This document shows, piece after piece, positions 7,683 to 13,635 of a DNA stretch of 13,635 nucleotides (positions within the stretch are counted from its first letter, which is position 1; every line of letters begins with the position of its first letter). Origin of the DNA: Thermoproteota archaeon (lineage in GTDB: Archaea; Thermoproteota; Thermoprotei_A; Sulfolobales; Desulfurococcaceae). The stretch is taken from contig JAADCY010000193.1 of NCBI GenBank assembly GCA_013154205.1, positions 1 through 13,635 of the forward strand, written 5' to 3'. Made by a program: the position numbers and the translations under genes. The notes beneath the pieces are model-generated. The model worked only from the letters and a program-made list of their open reading frames with translations, had not been told where the DNA came from and made no database searches.

Positions 7683-9044
7683 ATGGACTTGATCCTCACT
7701 CCTCGTAGCCTTGGCTTCTGGAACACTATTTCCCGGAAAGTATTCAGAGCAGAGTACAAGAGACCGGATGACCGGGACGTGAAAAACCGTATAGCGGAGA
7801 CGTTTAACGAGCGGGAGACAGCGGCATACATACACATACCATATTGCACAGGGACATGCTGGTTCTGCCCCTATGCCCGGCAACCCATACCGCGCAGTAG
7901 AGTAGAGGATATTATCGGTAGGTACGTCAAGTACTTGAAGAAAGAGATCAAGCTCTACGGCGAGCTGCTAAACGATAAAAACATAAAGATAATAGACACA
8001 CACGCAGGCGGAGGCACGCCCAGCCTCGTCCCAGCCAAGTACTGGAGAGAAATAATCGAGGAACTAACATCATCTTTCGACGCAGAGCCAATAATAGCTA
8101 TCGAGGCTAACCCGGAAGACCTTAAGGATGAGGAAACAGCCTATAGCCTCGTCGACGCGGGGATCAAGGAGTTCAGCCTAGGCTTCCAGTCATTCCACCC
8201 AGAACTACTGGGGAGACTGGGCAGGAGACACAGTGTCGAAGACTCGATCAAAGCCTATGAGAACCTCAGGAGCGCGGGAGCCAAGTACATCAATATAGAC
8301 CTAATGTACATGATACCCGGGCAGAGCCTGGAGCAATGGATAGATGATCTGGAGAAAGCAGCTGATCTAGGGCCTGACGAGATAACTGCTTACCCGACAC
8401 TAGTCCTTGAGAACAGCATAGGTTACAAGATGATAAGAGAAGGAAGACTCCCCGAACAGCCAGGTATGAATATGTTTAAACAAATGATGTACGCTGCCGA
8501 AGACCTGTTGCCACAGAGAGGATACATAGGCCTAGAGATCTACGGGTACAGCAAGCATCCAGACTGGAAATACGTCACCGTAAACTACGAGATGGAAGGG
8601 CCGCTCCTAGGGTTTGGGGCGGGAGCAATGGGTTTCACGGGCTCCTACGAGTATCAGAACACATGCTATCCGGAAACCTATGCAGAACTATTATCCAATG
8701 ACAAATTACCAGTAGCCTTCGCGAGACCAGTATCCCTGGAGGAGAGAGCTATAAGGTATACGACATGCAGATTGTTCATCTGCCGTAGACTAGATAAGAA
8801 GATGTTCGAGAAGAAATTCGGCCGGGGATTCGACGACCTAGTGGGTAGGACTGGCTTCAAATGGTTCCTCAAAACACTCAGGTTAACAGGCGATATAAAG
8901 GAGGAGGGAGACCAGTTATTACTGACTCGTAAAGGATTGTTCACGGCTCATAAGATTACATGGGCATTCGTGATGAATGTACCGTGTAGAATGGTGGAGG
9001 AATGCCTTAAGGAGCCGCTGCCCAGTAGTGTCGTTATTCCTTGA
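7683..9044 (+). CDS. Radical SAM protein of the HemN/HemW family
   Basis: A 453-residue radical S-adenosylmethionine enzyme. The [4Fe-4S]-binding motif CTGTCWFC gives Cys55, Cys59 and Cys62 (CxxxCxxC) directly after the HemN/HemW signature YIHIPYC. The family blocks AGGGTPSLVPA, EANPEDL, GFQSFHPELLGRLGR and NIDLMYMIPGQSLEQW follow in order, and the last 100 residues resemble the HemN C-terminal domain. HemN has a further Cys two residues after the third (CxC); here that position is Tyr64, so true coproporphyrinogen oxidase activity is less likely. Alternatives are a HemW-like heme chaperone, a class C radical SAM methyltransferase, or another anaerobic enzyme. No heme-synthesis genes are in the window. 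Start is ATG 7683 or TTG 7689. Its end overlaps the convergent padR-type gene by 11 nt. Confidence 0.85.
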   Translation: MDLILTPRSLGFWNTISRKVFRAEYKRPDDRDVKNRIAETFNERETAAYIHIPYCTGTCWFCPYARQPIPRSRVEDIIGRYVKYLKKEIKLYGELLNDKNIKIIDTHAGGGTPSLVPAKYWREIIEELTSSFDAEPIIAIEANPEDLKDEETAYSLVDAGIKEFSLGFQSFHPELLGRLGRRHSVEDSIKAYENLRSAGAKYINIDLMYMIPGQSLEQWIDDLEKAADLGPDEITAYPTLVLENSIGYKMIREGRLPEQPGMNMFKQMMYAAEDLLPQRGYIGLEIYGYSKHPDWKYVTVNYEMEGPLLGFGAGAMGFTGSYEYQNTCYPETYAELLSNDKLPVAFARPVSLEERAIRYTTCRLFICRRLDKKMFEKKFGRGFDDLVGRTGFKWFLKTLRLTGDIKEEGDQLLLTRKGLFTAHKITWAFVMNVPCRMVEECLKEPLPSSVVIP

Positions 9045-9495
9045 TCAGGTATTCTTGGATCATCCTATGTATTTCTTTGAGTCTCTCGACAATGCCTTGT
9101 GTATTGATTCCTGCTTCTTGTAGTGATGGTATTGCGTGTAGGATCATCCTTGTCCCCGAGACTATCTTGTCGAGGAATGCTTCGCAGATGCCTGCGAATT
9201 CCTCATAGCCTTTCCTGGTGGCGCTGTAGTAATATAGTGTTCTGCCCCCGCTTCTCTCCTCGTTCTTGACTACTAGTCCTTCTTCTACCAGGCTGTTGAG
9301 TATACGGTATATTGTCCCTATGCTTGGCCTTCCGAATTTCTCTATGAGCCTCCTGTTCTTTAGTATCTCCTTGTATATTCCGTACCCGTGTATTCTCTTG
9401 TTAATTATGATTATTCCTAGGATATGTACTCGGAGGGCGCTCCGGTACGCTCTTCTCGGCGGCGGGTTATTCTTTTTTCTCGGCATAGTGTTCAC
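9034..9495 (-). CDS. PadR-family transcriptional regulator
   Basis: The 153-residue protein has the PadR winged-helix domain at about residues 20-100: VHILGIIIINKRIHGYGIYKE, then SIGTIYRILNSLVEEGLVV, then the wing RSGGRTLYYYSATRKG. The remainder (about 105-153) is a helical region probably used for dimerisation. PadR proteins are usually dimeric repressors that release DNA on binding phenolics, drugs or other small hydrophobics, and often control a neighbouring exporter. Here the MATE pump is divergently transcribed 62 nt away, making it the likely target along with self-regulation. The start is GTG 9495 or ATG 9486; a TATA-like AAATATATTT predicts a start near 9499, allowing both. The 3' end overlaps the radical SAM gene by 11 nt. 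Confidence 0.9.
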   Translation of the reverse strand: MNTMPRKKNNPPPRRAYRSALRVHILGIIIINKRIHGYGIYKEILKNRRLIEKFGRPSIGTIYRILNSLVEEGLVVKNEERSGGRTLYYYSATRKGYEEFAGICEAFLDKIVSGTRMILHAIPSLQEAGINTQGIVERLKEIHRMIQEYLIKE

Positions 9496-9518
9496 TGGGT
9501 AAGGTATTTATTCTGGCC

Positions 9519-9532
9519 TTAAATATATTTTA
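9519..9532. promoter_or_regulatory. Symmetric TATA element possibly shared by padR and MATE genes
   Basis: TTAAATATATTTTA contains the perfect palindrome AAATATATTT, centred at about 9525. On the minus strand it predicts a start near 9499, 4-5 nt before the PadR GTG. On the plus strand it predicts a start near 9551, 6-7 nt before the MATE TTG. One TATA element might therefore serve both directions. Confidence 0.45.
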
Positions 9533-9536
9533 TCCG

Positions 9537-9559
9537 AATATATTCCGGTGGAATATATT
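9537..9559. promoter_or_regulatory. Inverted repeat over MATE ribosome-binding site, candidate PadR operator
   Basis: AATATATTCC (9537-9546) and GGAATATATT (9550-9559) are perfect inverted copies with the 3-nt spacer GGT. They cover the MATE Shine-Dalgarno (GGTGG, 9547-9551) and reach into the TTG start. The core octamer AATATATT occurs at 9522, 9537 and 9552, exactly 15 bp apart, so the TATA element itself belongs to the series. This is well placed for a PadR dimer repressing the pump and perhaps itself. The geometry is visible; binding is inferred. Confidence 0.55.
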
Positions 9560-10967
9560 GTTCGGTAGAAAAACGACGAAAGACCTGATGAAGCTGCGGA
9601 ACCGGATATTGACAGGCAGTATTCTCAGCACACTATTCTGGCTAGCCTGGCCAATGATAGTTGCTAACCTCGTGAACACCTCATATAATATTGTCGACGC
9701 CTACTGGCTCGGTAAGCTCGGCCGACAAGCTTTCGGAGCACCCACAGTCTCCTTCCCATTGATCATGCTCTTCTACAGTATAGGCATGGGCTTCGCAATG
9801 GCTGGTATATCGCTTATATCACAATATATCGGGGCGGGAGATTTTAAATCAGCCAACCGATCAGCCGGTAATCTTCTCGCATTCATGCTCTCAATGTCAG
9901 CGGTTCTCAGTACTCTCGGCATACTGTTCTCCCCCTACTTCCTACAATTAATGCATGTTCCTCCAGACATCTATCCCTACGCTGTCTCATACCTTAAAGT
10001 CATATTCGCCGGAATACCGATAAGCTTCATAGGCTTCGCCTTCAACACCATCGCTAATAGCCTCGGGGACACCCGTACACCAACAGTACTAAACATCATA
10101 GCATCAATAACCAATATGGTGCTAGACCCGTTCTTCATATTCGGCTGGCTAGGCCTCCCAATGCTCGGAGTCGTCGGAGCAGCCATAGCAACTATTCTCT
10201 CCCGCTCAATAGTCTCCATCGCAGGGCTAAGATACCTGACCACAGGCTACCACGGCCTCAAGATAACATGGAGTGATCTAAGGATCGAGAAGTGGTGGCT
10301 CAAGAAAGTCATAAGCATAGGTACCCCGATGGCCATACAGAGATCATCGAACTCTCTGGGATTCACAATTATGATGAGCCTAGTATCGATGTATGGCTCA
10401 GCAGTAGTAGCCGCCTACGGAGTAGCCACGAGAGTCATAAACATAATGAGCGGCTTCACATGGGGATTAAATAGAGCTACATCAGTGATGGTGGGACAGA
10501 ACATTGGTGCAGAACAATATGAGCGGGCCAAGAAAATAGCTGCGACCACAATGACAATAATATTCATTATTCTGAGCGCTGGCTCAGCACTGATCTACTT
10601 GTTCAGAGAGCCTCTCGTCGCATTCTTCATATCCGACCCCAAAGTAATAGCTGTAGGTAGCAGGATGATAGGGATATTCATATGGAGCCTGCCCTTCTTC
10701 GGCTTATTCGCGATAGGAGGAGCAATAGCGAGCGGATCAGGCCACACCAAGTTCTTCGCAACACTATCAATAATTAGGCTATGGGCCCTAAGGATAGGGC
10801 TCTCATACCTATTAGCACTATGGCTTGCAATGGGCTCCGACGGCATATGGATCGCTATGACGATAAGCAATGTTGTAGTGGGAATAATCACGGTATTATG
10901 GGTGTTGTCGGGCAGATGGGCTAAAAGAGTGATCGAGCTAAGAAATATTCCTCTCCAGCCCGAATAG
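9558..10967 (+). CDS. MATE-family multidrug/cation efflux transporter (DinF-like)
   Basis: A 469-residue integral membrane protein, the usual MATE length, with about 12 predicted helices in two homologous halves. Family stretches include LAWPMIVANLVNTSYNIVDAYW, SQYIGAGD and NMVLDPFFIFG. Asp47 (first helix), Asn186 and Asp190 (LDPFF) have the same mutual spacing as Asp41, Asn180 and Asp184 of the Pyrococcus furiosus MATE, which are implicated in proton-coupled transport; the acidic residues needed for transport thus seem present. It likely exports hydrophobic or cationic compounds with H+ or Na+ entry. The TTG at 9558 is preferred because GGTGG lies six nt upstream; the in-frame ATG at 9588 is an alternative. 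It is divergent from padR, and its 3' end overlaps the convergent nucleotidylyltransferase gene by 30 nt. Confidence 0.9.
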   Translation: MFGRKTTKDLMKLRNRILTGSILSTLFWLAWPMIVANLVNTSYNIVDAYWLGKLGRQAFGAPTVSFPLIMLFYSIGMGFAMAGISLISQYIGAGDFKSANRSAGNLLAFMLSMSAVLSTLGILFSPYFLQLMHVPPDIYPYAVSYLKVIFAGIPISFIGFAFNTIANSLGDTRTPTVLNIIASITNMVLDPFFIFGWLGLPMLGVVGAAIATILSRSIVSIAGLRYLTTGYHGLKITWSDLRIEKWWLKKVISIGTPMAIQRSSNSLGFTIMMSLVSMYGSAVVAAYGVATRVINIMSGFTWGLNRATSVMVGQNIGAEQYERAKKIAATTMTIIFIILSAGSALIYLFREPLVAFFISDPKVIAVGSRMIGIFIWSLPFFGLFAIGGAIASGSGHTKFFATLSIIRLWALRIGLSYLLALWLAMGSDGIWIAMTISNVVVGIITVLWVLSGRWAKRVIELRNIPLQPE

Positions 10968-11681
10968 CCGGGGTATCTCGTTAACATCTATCTTCTTGTA
11001 CCTCTCCAAGCTACCCACATCGTACCATGGGCCGCGGTAAATATAGGCTTTAACCCTCAAGCCCTTTCTTATCATATATGGTATCAGTTCTCCCATGATA
11101 TCGAATCTTGTGCCGAGCTTGGCCTCGGCCTCACCTAGTACATGTGTCTTGAGGCTTAGAATACCGATCGTGGCATGAATGTCTAGCTCCGGCTTCTCCC
11201 TCATCTCCACAACGTTTCCATCATCGTCCATCCTCGCAATACCGACTGGTACCTTATACCTATCCGTTATGACGAGAACAGCGTCGGCCCCTGTCTCTTC
11301 ATGGTATCGGAGGATATCTCTTACGGGGACAGGTGCCAGTATGTCTCCATACCAGATGAAAGCCGTCTCGCCGAGGAGTCCTTCGCGGTAGGCCTTGAGG
11401 AGAGCTCCCCCTGTATTAGTGTATTTCTCATCGTCGATACAGTACTTTATACTGGCACCATATCTTGACCCGTCGCCGAAGTAATTGGCGATGTATCTCC
11501 ACTTATAGTTCACCAGCAATACGATATCGTGTATGCCGTGCTTAACCATCCACTCCACAATGTATTCCAGCACGGGTTTCTCCGGCCAGCCAATAGGGAT
11601 CATGGGCTTAGGGACGATCTCGGTGTAGGGCCTGAATCTCTTCCCCTCTCCGCCGGCGAGGATAACGCCTGTGACACCCAA
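10938..11681 (-). CDS. Sugar-1-phosphate nucleotidylyltransferase
   Basis: The 247-residue protein is a single-domain nucleotidyl transferase. The signature LAGGEGKRFRP (8-18) with Lys25 (VPKPM) binds NTP and sugar phosphate; Asp113 in WYGDILA is the likely metal ligand; NTGGALLKAY (89-98) and GPWYDVGSLERY near the C-terminus are also typical. The family activates sugars by joining NTP and sugar-1-phosphate, giving GDP-mannose, dTDP-glucose or UDP-glucose for glycans. The left-handed beta-helix found in longer GlmU- and some ManC-type enzymes is absent, and the sugar or base cannot be assigned. The TTG start is supported by GGGTG (11690-11694) eight nt upstream and a TATA-like element. The last 30 nt overlap the end of the MATE gene. 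It follows the ferredoxin gene by 76 nt but appears to have its own promoter. Confidence 0.88.
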   Translation of the reverse strand: MGVTGVILAGGEGKRFRPYTEIVPKPMIPIGWPEKPVLEYIVEWMVKHGIHDIVLLVNYKWRYIANYFGDGSRYGASIKYCIDDEKYTNTGGALLKAYREGLLGETAFIWYGDILAPVPVRDILRYHEETGADAVLVITDRYKVPVGIARMDDDGNVVEMREKPELDIHATIGILSLKTHVLGEAEAKLGTRFDIMGELIPYMIRKGLRVKAYIYRGPWYDVGSLERYKKIDVNEIPRLFGLERNIS

Positions 11682-11689
11682 CAGCTATG

Positions 11690-11726
11690 CACCCTTGAGA
11701 AACATTATCTGTTATTCAATTTATAA
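11690..11726 (-). promoter_or_regulatory. Promoter and ribosome-binding site of the nucleotidylyltransferase gene
   Basis: On the minus strand TTATAAAT (plus-strand 11719-11726) predicts a start near 11697, followed by GGGTG (11690-11694) and then the TTG at 11681. Spacing is normal for both elements, which supports transcription independent of the ferredoxin gene. Confidence 0.5.
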
Positions 11727-11757
11727 TTGGGGGCACATATTAAGCCGTACCTGATCG

Positions 11758-12162
11758 CTAAGGATTATTCTTCTTGAACTTCTCCCGGTGCTCTTCTCTG
11801 AAAACCCATTTGAGCCCATAGCGTTTCTTGAAGAAGAGCTTCAAAGTATTCTTGAGCAGCGTTAGCATAGGATGCTTTAATTCCTCCTCTGATCTATGGA
11901 GAGCGCCTGTGGGGCAGGCCTGGATGCAGAGATAGCATCGGCGACACTTCTCTGGATGTATCATTACAGGCCTATACCTCTTCTTGGGCTTAGCGCCGAA
12001 CATAGGTGTAATCATGGGGACTACATCCCAGATCTCGCGGCCGTAGGGGCAGACACTAATACATTCTTCTCCCCCGCCACATATCGGGTAATAGATTGCT
12101 AGGGGAGCGTTCTTCTTCATGTACTCGTAATAGTAGCGCCAATCCTTTACAGGCTCTGCCAT
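11758..12162 (-). CDS. Dicluster ferredoxin with one modified cluster motif
   Basis: A 134-residue iron-sulfur protein. The second motif, CRRCYLCIQACP (Cys73, Cys76, Cys79, Cys83), is a full CxxCxxCxxxCP set. The first, CGGGEECISVCP, has Cys28, Cys34 and Cys38 but Gly31 where the second cysteine of a standard motif belongs. Such replacements occur in archaeal ferredoxins that hold a [3Fe-4S] cluster (for example Asp in the Sulfolobus type), so a 7Fe arrangement ([3Fe-4S] plus [4Fe-4S]) is the best guess. An N-terminal segment rich in Trp/Tyr and a basic C-terminal tail (about 95-134) extend it beyond a minimal ferredoxin. It should be a soluble electron carrier, for example for 2-oxoacid:ferredoxin oxidoreductases, or an oxidoreductase subunit. 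The ATG start has only a poorly spaced GAGGG. Upstream lies a TATA box and a 15-nt palindrome. Confidence 0.88.
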   Translation of the reverse strand: MAEPVKDWRYYYEYMKKNAPLAIYYPICGGGEECISVCPYGREIWDVVPMITPMFGAKPKKRYRPVMIHPEKCRRCYLCIQACPTGALHRSEEELKHPMLTLLKNTLKLFFKKRYGLKWVFREEHREKFKKNNP

Positions 12163-12215
12163 CCCTCATCATTTCCCCGGCTCTCGTTTCAGCAACTGCT
12201 TCATATTGATAGCCT

Positions 12216-12240
12216 GTTATAATTGTATCGGGACCCGATA
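12216..12240 (-). promoter_or_regulatory. Ferredoxin promoter with adjacent 15-nt palindrome
   Basis: Minus-strand AATTATAAC (plus-strand 12216-12224) predicts a start near 12194 and a leader of about 31 nt. Immediately upstream, TATCGGG (12226-12232) and CCCGATA (12234-12240) form a perfect 7+1+7 palindrome covering the BRE position. It could be a regulator site for ferredoxin expression. Confidence 0.4.
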
Positions 12241-12254
12241 TAGGATCAAGAGAG

Positions 12255-12290
12255 ATAAAAACAGGGGAGAAGAAAGGTTAGAACTCTTTA
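12255..12290 (-). terminator. Probable terminator of the aminotransferase gene
   Basis: Reading the minus strand past the aminotransferase stop, pyrimidine-rich DNA (CCTTTCTTCTCCCC) is followed by T5 (plus-strand A5 at 12257-12261). This fits U-tract termination before the ferredoxin promoter. Confidence 0.35.
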
Positions 12291-12316
12291 TCAAATCGAC
12301 GAGGCGGGTAGACTAG

Positions 12317-13549
12317 TTATCGGTGGCTCTTCTTCTCGAGAAGCTTGGACACGGCCTCCCTGAACCTCTTACCTCCCTCCGATACTGCTTCTCTGCTTGT
12401 AGCGAAGCTGAACCGTATGAAGTCTTTGCCTGCCTTGTCCGGGAATACTCCTCCGGGCAGTATTATCAAGTAGTACTTGTCTATTATGTAATCAACGATC
12501 TCTTCGGTCGTGAGTCCTGTTTCTTCCTCGACCTTCTTGACGTAGGGGAATAGATAGTACGCTCCCTTGCTCAGATGTACTTCTACGCCGGGGGTCTTGC
12601 TGAGTTCTTCGTAGAGTATTCTCCTCATCTCGCCATAGCGCTTAGAGAGTTTCTTGACCCATTCCCATACCTCGGGGTCTCGTAGAGCACGTATCGCTGC
12701 TTTCTGCGCGAAGCTAACAGGGCATCCCCATACGCTAACAGCGATCTTGCTGAGTAGCCTCGCCACATCTTTCCTAACCACTACGTATCCAAGTCTCCAG
12801 CCTGTCATGCTGAATGTTTTGCTGAAACCATTAGTGTATACCAGCCATTCCCTCCAGTCAGGCAGGCTTATGAGGCTCTTAAACTCGGCTCCGTCATAGA
12901 TGAAGTTATCATATATCTCGTCGGCGAGTATCATCACGTTGTGACGCCTAGCGATCTCTACGAGCTCCTCTAGCTCTTTAGGGCTGAATAACGCGCCCGT
13001 AGGGTTCTGGGGATTATTGACAACGATAAACTTCGTCCGGGGAGTTATGGCTTCCTCGATCTTCTCAAGGTCTAAGCCGAAGCCCTTGGAGGGGCCGCGC
13101 CACTCGAGAGGTATATAGACTGGTTTTCCACCGAGTATCTTAGCTCCCTCGGGATAAGCGGGGTAGCTGGGCTCCGGAACAATTATCTCGTCGCCGCTGT
13201 CAAGGTATGCTGATAATGCGAGGAATATGGCTCCCTTAGTACCAGGTGTTACCACTACTTCTTCCCAGTCAACATCAGCCCCGTATCTCTCGTTGAGATA
13301 CTCGGCAATAGCTTTCCTTATCTCCGGGATGCCGGGTGTCTCCGTGTATCCTGTGAATTTCTCCTCGGTAAGAGCCTTAACGGCTTCCTCGATAACAGGA
13401 TCAGGTGTGGGGACGTCGGGCTGCCCGATGCTAAGGTTAACCACTGGCTTACCCTTCTCGCGTAGCTCCCTAGCTCTCGATAGGAAGGCGAAGCCTCCTT
13501 CTCCCCTTAGATGCTCGGTTATACCCCTTAGTCTGAGTGTAGGCTCCAA
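12317..13549 (-). CDS. Class I/II PLP-dependent aminotransferase (AspC/TyrB-like)
   Basis: The 410-residue enzyme has the full fold-type I aminotransferase set: SIGQPD (40-45), GYTETPGIPEIRKAIA (67-82) near the N-terminus, Asn182 in NPQNPTG, Asp210 and Tyr213 in ADEIYD for the PLP ring, Lys244 in GFSKTFSMTGWRLGY as the Schiff-base lysine, Arg252 for phosphate, and Arg379 in FIRFSFA for the substrate carboxylate. It should transfer amino groups between an amino acid (aspartate, aromatic or alanine) and 2-oxoglutarate; substrate preference cannot be read with certainty. It is probably cytoplasmic. The TTG start is well supported by GGTGAT (13555-13560) five nt upstream and by the normal family N-terminus. 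It appears transcribed alone: a T-tract follows it and the ferredoxin gene has its own TATA box 154 nt away. Confidence 0.93.
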   Translation of the reverse strand: MEPTLRLRGITEHLRGEGGFAFLSRARELREKGKPVVNLSIGQPDVPTPDPVIEEAVKALTEEKFTGYTETPGIPEIRKAIAEYLNERYGADVDWEEVVVTPGTKGAIFLALSAYLDSGDEIIVPEPSYPAYPEGAKILGGKPVYIPLEWRGPSKGFGLDLEKIEEAITPRTKFIVVNNPQNPTGALFSPKELEELVEIARRHNVMILADEIYDNFIYDGAEFKSLISLPDWREWLVYTNGFSKTFSMTGWRLGYVVVRKDVARLLSKIAVSVWGCPVSFAQKAAIRALRDPEVWEWVKKLSKRYGEMRRILYEELSKTPGVEVHLSKGAYYLFPYVKKVEEETGLTTEEIVDYIIDKYYLIILPGGVFPDKAGKDFIRFSFATSREAVSEGGKRFREAVSKLLEKKSHR

Positions 13550-13554
13550 ATATG

Positions 13555-13607
13555 ATCACCGGTAATGTCTGCTCTACTCTAGAATCTATATCCTATGTAA
13601 TATAAAG
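13555..13607 (-). promoter_or_regulatory. Promoter and ribosome-binding site of the aminotransferase gene
   Basis: Minus-strand CTTTATATTA (plus-strand 13598-13607) is a good archaeal TATA box predicting a start near 13577. GGTGAT (13555-13560) is a six-base Shine-Dalgarno match before the TTG. No other feature is seen in the remaining DNA to the right edge. Confidence 0.55.
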
Positions 13608-13635
13608 ATAGAATCAATGATGCTGTCTAGTAATT

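Noticed and set aside
7494..7883. Minus-strand ORF of 129 residues across the protease/radical SAM junction
   Set aside because: It overlaps two well-supported genes, has no family signature and a composition unlike a real protein; it is an antisense shadow.
12160..12175. ATGATGA near the ferredoxin start as a C box of a C/D guide RNA
   Set aside because: No CTGA D boxes or second C' box follow within the usual 50-60 nt; the match comes from the leader and start codon.
1..13635. CRISPR array, tRNA or rRNA genes
   Set aside because: No regularly spaced repeats of 24-37 nt and no cloverleaf or rRNA-like stretches were seen; spacers between genes are short.

Overview
The window looks like chromosomal DNA of a hyperthermophilic crenarchaeon (Thermoproteota), most likely a member of the Desulfurococcales or a relative. 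The clues are: AGG/AGA arginine and ATA isoleucine codons dominate; proteins are rich in charged and I/V/Y/W/R/E/L residues; many genes begin with TTG behind a GGTG-type Shine-Dalgarno site; upstream regions carry A/T-rich TATA elements about 26 nt before a short or absent leader; there is a crenarchaeal AAA ATPase/DUF234 gene and an archaeal dicluster ferredoxin. The taxon is an inference from composition and gene families. I see no tRNA, rRNA, CRISPR array, transposase or prophage gene.

Layout. Positions 1-1784 (+) hold the 3' part of a membrane-anchored transglutaminase-like protein, cut by the left edge. It abuts stop-to-stop a solitary AAA ATPase/DUF234 gene (1785-3140, -). A short divergent intergenic region leads to a short-chain dehydrogenase (3263-4063, +). 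Next comes a large unrecognised exported or membrane-anchored protein (4187-6145, +), a 79-residue small protein (6213-6452, +), a CPBP-family membrane protease (6666-7574, +) and a HemN/HemW-type radical SAM protein (7683-9044, +). The radical SAM gene overlaps by 11 nt the end of a PadR-type repressor gene (9034-9495, -), which is divergent from a MATE efflux pump (9558-10967, +). The pump gene overlaps by 30 nt the end of a sugar-1-phosphate nucleotidylyltransferase (10938-11681, -). Behind that on the minus strand lie a dicluster ferredoxin (11758-12162, -) and a class I aminotransferase (12317-13549, -).

How the genes work together. Most genes seem to have their own promoter, so this is not one operon. 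The clearest functional pair is PadR/MATE. Their 62-nt shared control region holds three copies of AATATATT at exact 15-bp steps, two of which form a perfect 10-bp inverted repeat over the MATE ribosome-binding site and start codon, as expected for a drug-responsive repressor controlling its pump. A second striking element is a perfect 23-bp palindrome (11+1+11) between the putative TATA box and start of the CPBP protease gene. Smaller symmetric elements precede the ATPase and ferredoxin genes. The aminotransferase, ferredoxin and nucleotidylyltransferase look like ordinary metabolic genes. The run of small protein, CPBP protease, radical SAM enzyme, PadR and MATE exporter resembles in gene content a peptide-modification/export locus, but this is only a hypothesis and no convincing precursor peptide is visible.
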